NCBI RefSeq assembly: GCF_020622345.1
Contig: NZ_JACNMO010000024.1
Location: forward strand, 16,611 to 80,610
Reading direction: 5' to 3'
Length of the DNA stretch: 64,000 nt
DNA from: Roseobacter weihaiensis
Lineage (GTDB): Bacteria > Pseudomonadota > Alphaproteobacteria > Rhodobacterales > Rhodobacteraceae
Part shown: positions 60,288 to 64,000 of the stretch, piece by piece
Layout: the number at the start of each line of letters is the position of its first letter
Numbering within the stretch: position 1 is the stretch's first letter
Position numbers and translations under genes: made by a program
Notes under the pieces: model-generated
What the model saw: the letters and a program-made list of their open reading frames with translations, nothing else
The model's database searches: none
What the model was told of the DNA's origin: nothing

Positions 60288-61136
60288 TTACATCCCTCCT
60301 ACTGCGATGGGTTCACCCCAGATTGGCATATCGAGCCACCAGTTCCACCATTCAGGCCAACCCGCCGTCCAGACCGGGCCGGAGATGATGATGCAGATCG
60401 CCGACCAGAGCCCTGCGTTGATCGCCAGCAGGTAGCCCAGACGGTGAATGCCCAAGGTGCCCACCGAATAACCGATGAAGTCGCGAAAGAACGTGTCCTC
60501 GTGATCCGGTGTCTTGGCCTCTTCGCCCTTTTCAGGATTGGCCGCCGACAGGATCAGACCGCCATGCAGCGCCAGCGCCAGCGTGGTGGTGAAGAACAGC
60601 GTCACCGCCAGCATGTGGGCCGGATTGTAGTGGAAGTGCAGATAGGCGTAGCCGGTGTTGCTCACCCAGTCGAGGTGGCTGAAAATTCCGTAGGGGAACC
60701 CGTGCCCCCAGGCACCCATCAACAGCGGGCGAAAGATCACCAGCGTCATATAGGCGATGATCGCTGCCGCAAATCCAAAGGGAACATGGTAGCCCATGCC
60801 CAGTTTGCGGCAGATCTCGACCTCGCGCAGCGCCCAGGAGATGAACGCCCCGGTGGCGCAGAATGTGATGATCTGCCAAAGCCCGCCTTCCAGCAGCGGG
60901 GCCATGCCCAGACCGTAACTCAGGTCAGGCGGCGCGATGTTGATAAGCCAGGGGTTAAAGGTTCCCTGCTGGGAGGCCCCCCAGAAAATCAGGATCGTCC
61001 CGAGCAATGAAAAAAAGGCGGTCGTGACCCCGAAGAAGCCCACGTAGAAAGGCCCCACCCAGAAGTCGAACAGATCGCCCCCGATCAGCGTCCCTCCGCG
61101 GACGCGATATTTTCTTTCGAAGCTGAGCAAAGCCAT
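60288..61136 (-). CDS. pufL: Photosynthetic reaction centre L subunit
   Basis: The 282-residue L subunit begins [20 protein letters not shown] and has five helices. [19 protein letters not shown] carries special-pair and iron-ligand histidines. The ATG at 61136 is used because upstream in-frame codons lie in the intercistronic stem-loop region. The stop lies just before the pufM start within the same Shine-Dalgarno region. Confidence 0.98.
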   Translation of the reverse strand: MALLSFERKYRVRGGTLIGGDLFDFWVGPFYVGFFGVTTAFFSLLGTILIFWGASQQGTFNPWLINIAPPDLSYGLGMAPLLEGGLWQIITFCATGAFISWALREVEICRKLGMGYHVPFGFAAAIIAYMTLVIFRPLLMGAWGHGFPYGIFSHLDWVSNTGYAYLHFHYNPAHMLAVTLFFTTTLALALHGGLILSAANPEKGEEAKTPDHEDTFFRDFIGYSVGTLGIHRLGYLLAINAGLWSAICIIISGPVWTAGWPEWWNWWLDMPIWGEPIAVGGM

Positions 61137-61270
61137 CTTCTTGTCTCTCCGCGTGTGCGGCGCGCCTGTTGCGGATAAGGGACGACAAAGGCCAACACGC
61201 ATCACGTTCGGCATCTTTGTCGACATGCGTCCAAGGCGGAGGCCGTCGTATTATCATTTCGAAGTTCGCC

Positions 61271-61301
61271 GCGGGCGGGGGCGCACATGAATTCCGCCCG
61301 C
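61271..61301. promoter_or_regulatory. pufA-pufL intercistronic stem-loop
   Basis: GCGGGCGG (61271-61278) pairs with CCGCCCGC (61294-61301). A hairpin at this place is known in Rhodobacter to stabilise the pufBA segment over pufLM and so raise LH1 over reaction-centre amounts; the same role is inferred here. No gene is seen in the 223-bp gap. Confidence 0.75.
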
Positions 61302-61359
61302 AGCATATGTCTTTCTGAACATCAGTTTTCGAAAGCGCGCCGTCGGGCACGCCTGCGTG

Positions 61360-61518
61360 TCACTGACCTCCAGCGGCTGCTGCCATTTCGAACCAGTTCA
61401 GGCCACTGCTCAGAACCACCAGGTGGATCATCGCAGCGAGAAGGAAGAGGAACACGCCCTGCGCCACGAAAACGCGACGGGGGTCGAAAATGAGCCAGAT
61501 CTTATAGAACTTTGCCAT
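61360..61518 (-). CDS. pufA: Light-harvesting 1 (B870) alpha subunit
   Basis: The 52-residue protein begins [20 protein letters not shown]. The single helix contains [11 protein letters not shown], whose histidine ligates bacteriochlorophyll. [11 protein letters not shown] is the periplasmic end. It is 12 nt past the pufB stop, with AAGGAGAG before the ATG. Confidence 0.97.
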   Translation of the reverse strand: MAKFYKIWLIFDPRRVFVAQGVFLFLLAAMIHLVVLSSGLNWFEMAAAAGGQ

Positions 61519-61530
61519 GTCTATCTCTCC

Positions 61531-61680
61531 TTAGAACCACGGACGCCAGATAAAGGTCGCCAAGTGAGCGACCACAGCAACTGCCGAGAACAGCCACAGG
61601 CCGCTCATGTAGACAGAGTGCAGTTCTTGCGCCTGTTCGTCTGTGAGACCTGTAAAGGACAGGTCGGTATTATCAGCCAT
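61531..61680 (-). CDS. pufB: Light-harvesting 1 (B870) beta subunit
   Basis: The 49-residue protein has the beta-subunit pattern [20 protein letters not shown] followed by the membrane helix. [13 protein letters not shown] contains the pigment-ligating histidine and the aromatic C-terminus. GGAGGAA precedes the ATG at 61680. Confidence 0.97.
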   Translation of the reverse strand: MADNTDLSFTGLTDEQAQELHSVYMSGLWLFSAVAVVAHLATFIWRPWF

Positions 61681-61873
61681 AAAAATTCCTCCGGAACGTT
61701 ATGCTGACGCCGCGCACCCCGCGGCCGGGTCCTTTGGGGGCCTCCCCCCTCGGGGCTCTGTTTACCCGTTGCCGGGTATCCAGTCTCTTGCCTCGACAGG
61801 CGCACGACAGTCGAGAATTCGGGGCGCACACCGGGCCTTGCCAGCCGTTTTATGTGCGAGGTCGTTCATCCGT
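61681..61873. other. pufQ-pufB intercistronic leader with hairpins
   Basis: This 193-bp non-coding stretch contains TACCCG/CGGGTA with a 4-nt loop (61763-61778), CTCGAC/GTCGAG (61792-61815), and a GC-rich tract at about 61735-61756. It probably acts as the structured 5' region of the processed pufBA message. Confidence 0.5.
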
Positions 61874-63639
<1,766 letters not shown>

Positions 63640-63658
63640 TTATGAGTATGAACCCGCA

Positions 63659-64000
63659 TCAGATCATCTGCGCGGCCTTCGCCGCCCTTGCTTGCTTGTC
63701 GAGTTTCTTCTGGTGCTGGGCGCGGAAGTCGGGGCGCAGGTTCGGATCGCCTTCCCAAACGCCGGCGGTGTCGTCGTAACCCACGCCTTCGAAGAATTCC
63801 TTCATATGCGCCATCCGGTCCTTGTTGCCGATGGCCGCGTTAATGACCTCGGCCAGCGACCCTGCCCCGGCAACCCCCATCAGGGGCCGCGCGGAAATCA
63901 GATTGGTGAAGTAGAGACCGGGAATGCCCAGCTCCTTGGCTTTCTGCACCACGGGCGTCGTGCCGATGGCGAGGTCCGGCTGGATCGCTTCCATCGCCGC
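63659..64000 (-). CDS. bchY: Chlorophyllide a reductase subunit Y (C-terminal part)
   Basis: Only the last 113 codons are in the window; the gene continues past the right edge. MEAIQPDLAIGTTPVVQKAK, LGIPGLYFTNLISARPLMG and the helical end DFRAQHQKKLDKQARAAK match the end of BchY. It lies 64 bp before bchZ, the normal order bchX-bchY-bchZ. Confidence 0.93.
   Translation of the reverse strand, partial: AAMEAIQPDLAIGTTPVVQKAKELGIPGLYFTNLISARPLMGVAGAGSLAEVINAAIGNKDRMAHMKEFFEGVGYDDTAGVWEGDPNLRPDFRAQHQKKLDKQARAAKAAQMI

Overview
The window looks like DNA of an aerobic anoxygenic phototroph of the Rhodobacteraceae (Roseobacter group). It carries a large part of a bacteriochlorophyll photosynthesis gene cluster (PGC) of the alphaproteobacterial type: a puf operon that ends in a tetraheme pufC instead of pufX, the oxygen-dependent cyclase acsF, the light-independent protochlorophyllide reductase (bchLNB) and the PpsR/PpaA regulators. 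High GC, ATGA gene overlaps and an EcfG/NepR/PhyR stress module fit the same group. No rRNA, tRNA, CRISPR array or insertion sequence was recognised.

Layout. (1) 1-2525: a plasmid-type replication and partition module. A parA runs off the left edge, a DnaA-like initiator lies divergent to it, and the 548 bp between them hold repeated GGGGAC(A) motifs. (2) 2532-19007, minus strand: the superoperon bchF-bchN-bchB-bchH-bchL-bchM-lhaA-puhA-puhB-puhC-orf98-acsF-puhE-hemA-cytochrome c. (3) 19318-25494, plus strand: ppaA-ppsR-bchG-pucC-like-bchP-idi. Three TGT-N12-ACA PpsR boxes lie in regions 2 and 3. (4) 25495-56010: about 30 kb that is mostly not photosynthetic. It holds lutABC, hemN and fnrL sharing one FNR box, a PqiA/PqiB/PqiC set, an FMN glutamate-synthase-like enzyme, nepR-ecfG-histidine kinase opposite phyR, a YihY operon with an EcfG-type promoter, a class V aminotransferase, an M20 hydrolase, panBC, an oligopeptide-type ABC transporter, and a GNAT/SDR/cupin/P1-peptidase string. 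(5) 56007-64000, minus strand: bchY(partial)-bchZ-pufQ-pufB-pufA-pufL-pufM-pufC, a run of five stem-loops, then dxs. bchX, bchC, the crt genes and bchIDO are not in the window and may lie beyond the right edge.

How the genes work together. dxs and idi supply isoprenoid precursors, and hemA and hemN supply tetrapyrrole. bchH, M, acsF, LNB, F and YZ build bacteriochlorophyllide, and bchG and bchP attach and reduce the tail. puf and puh genes make and assemble the reaction centre and LH1, and the cytochromes return electrons. PpsR/PpaA (redox/light) and FnrL (oxygen) are encoded in place. 

The main points of interest are: a plasmid replication module directly beside a PGC that also carries normally chromosomal genes (panBC, fnrL, ecfG/phyR); the GGGGAC motif family around the putative origin; the five-hairpin 3' region of the puf transcript; and a compact, nearly symmetric EcfG promoter region. 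No wholly new biological system could be demonstrated. All calls come from reading the sequence, without database searches.
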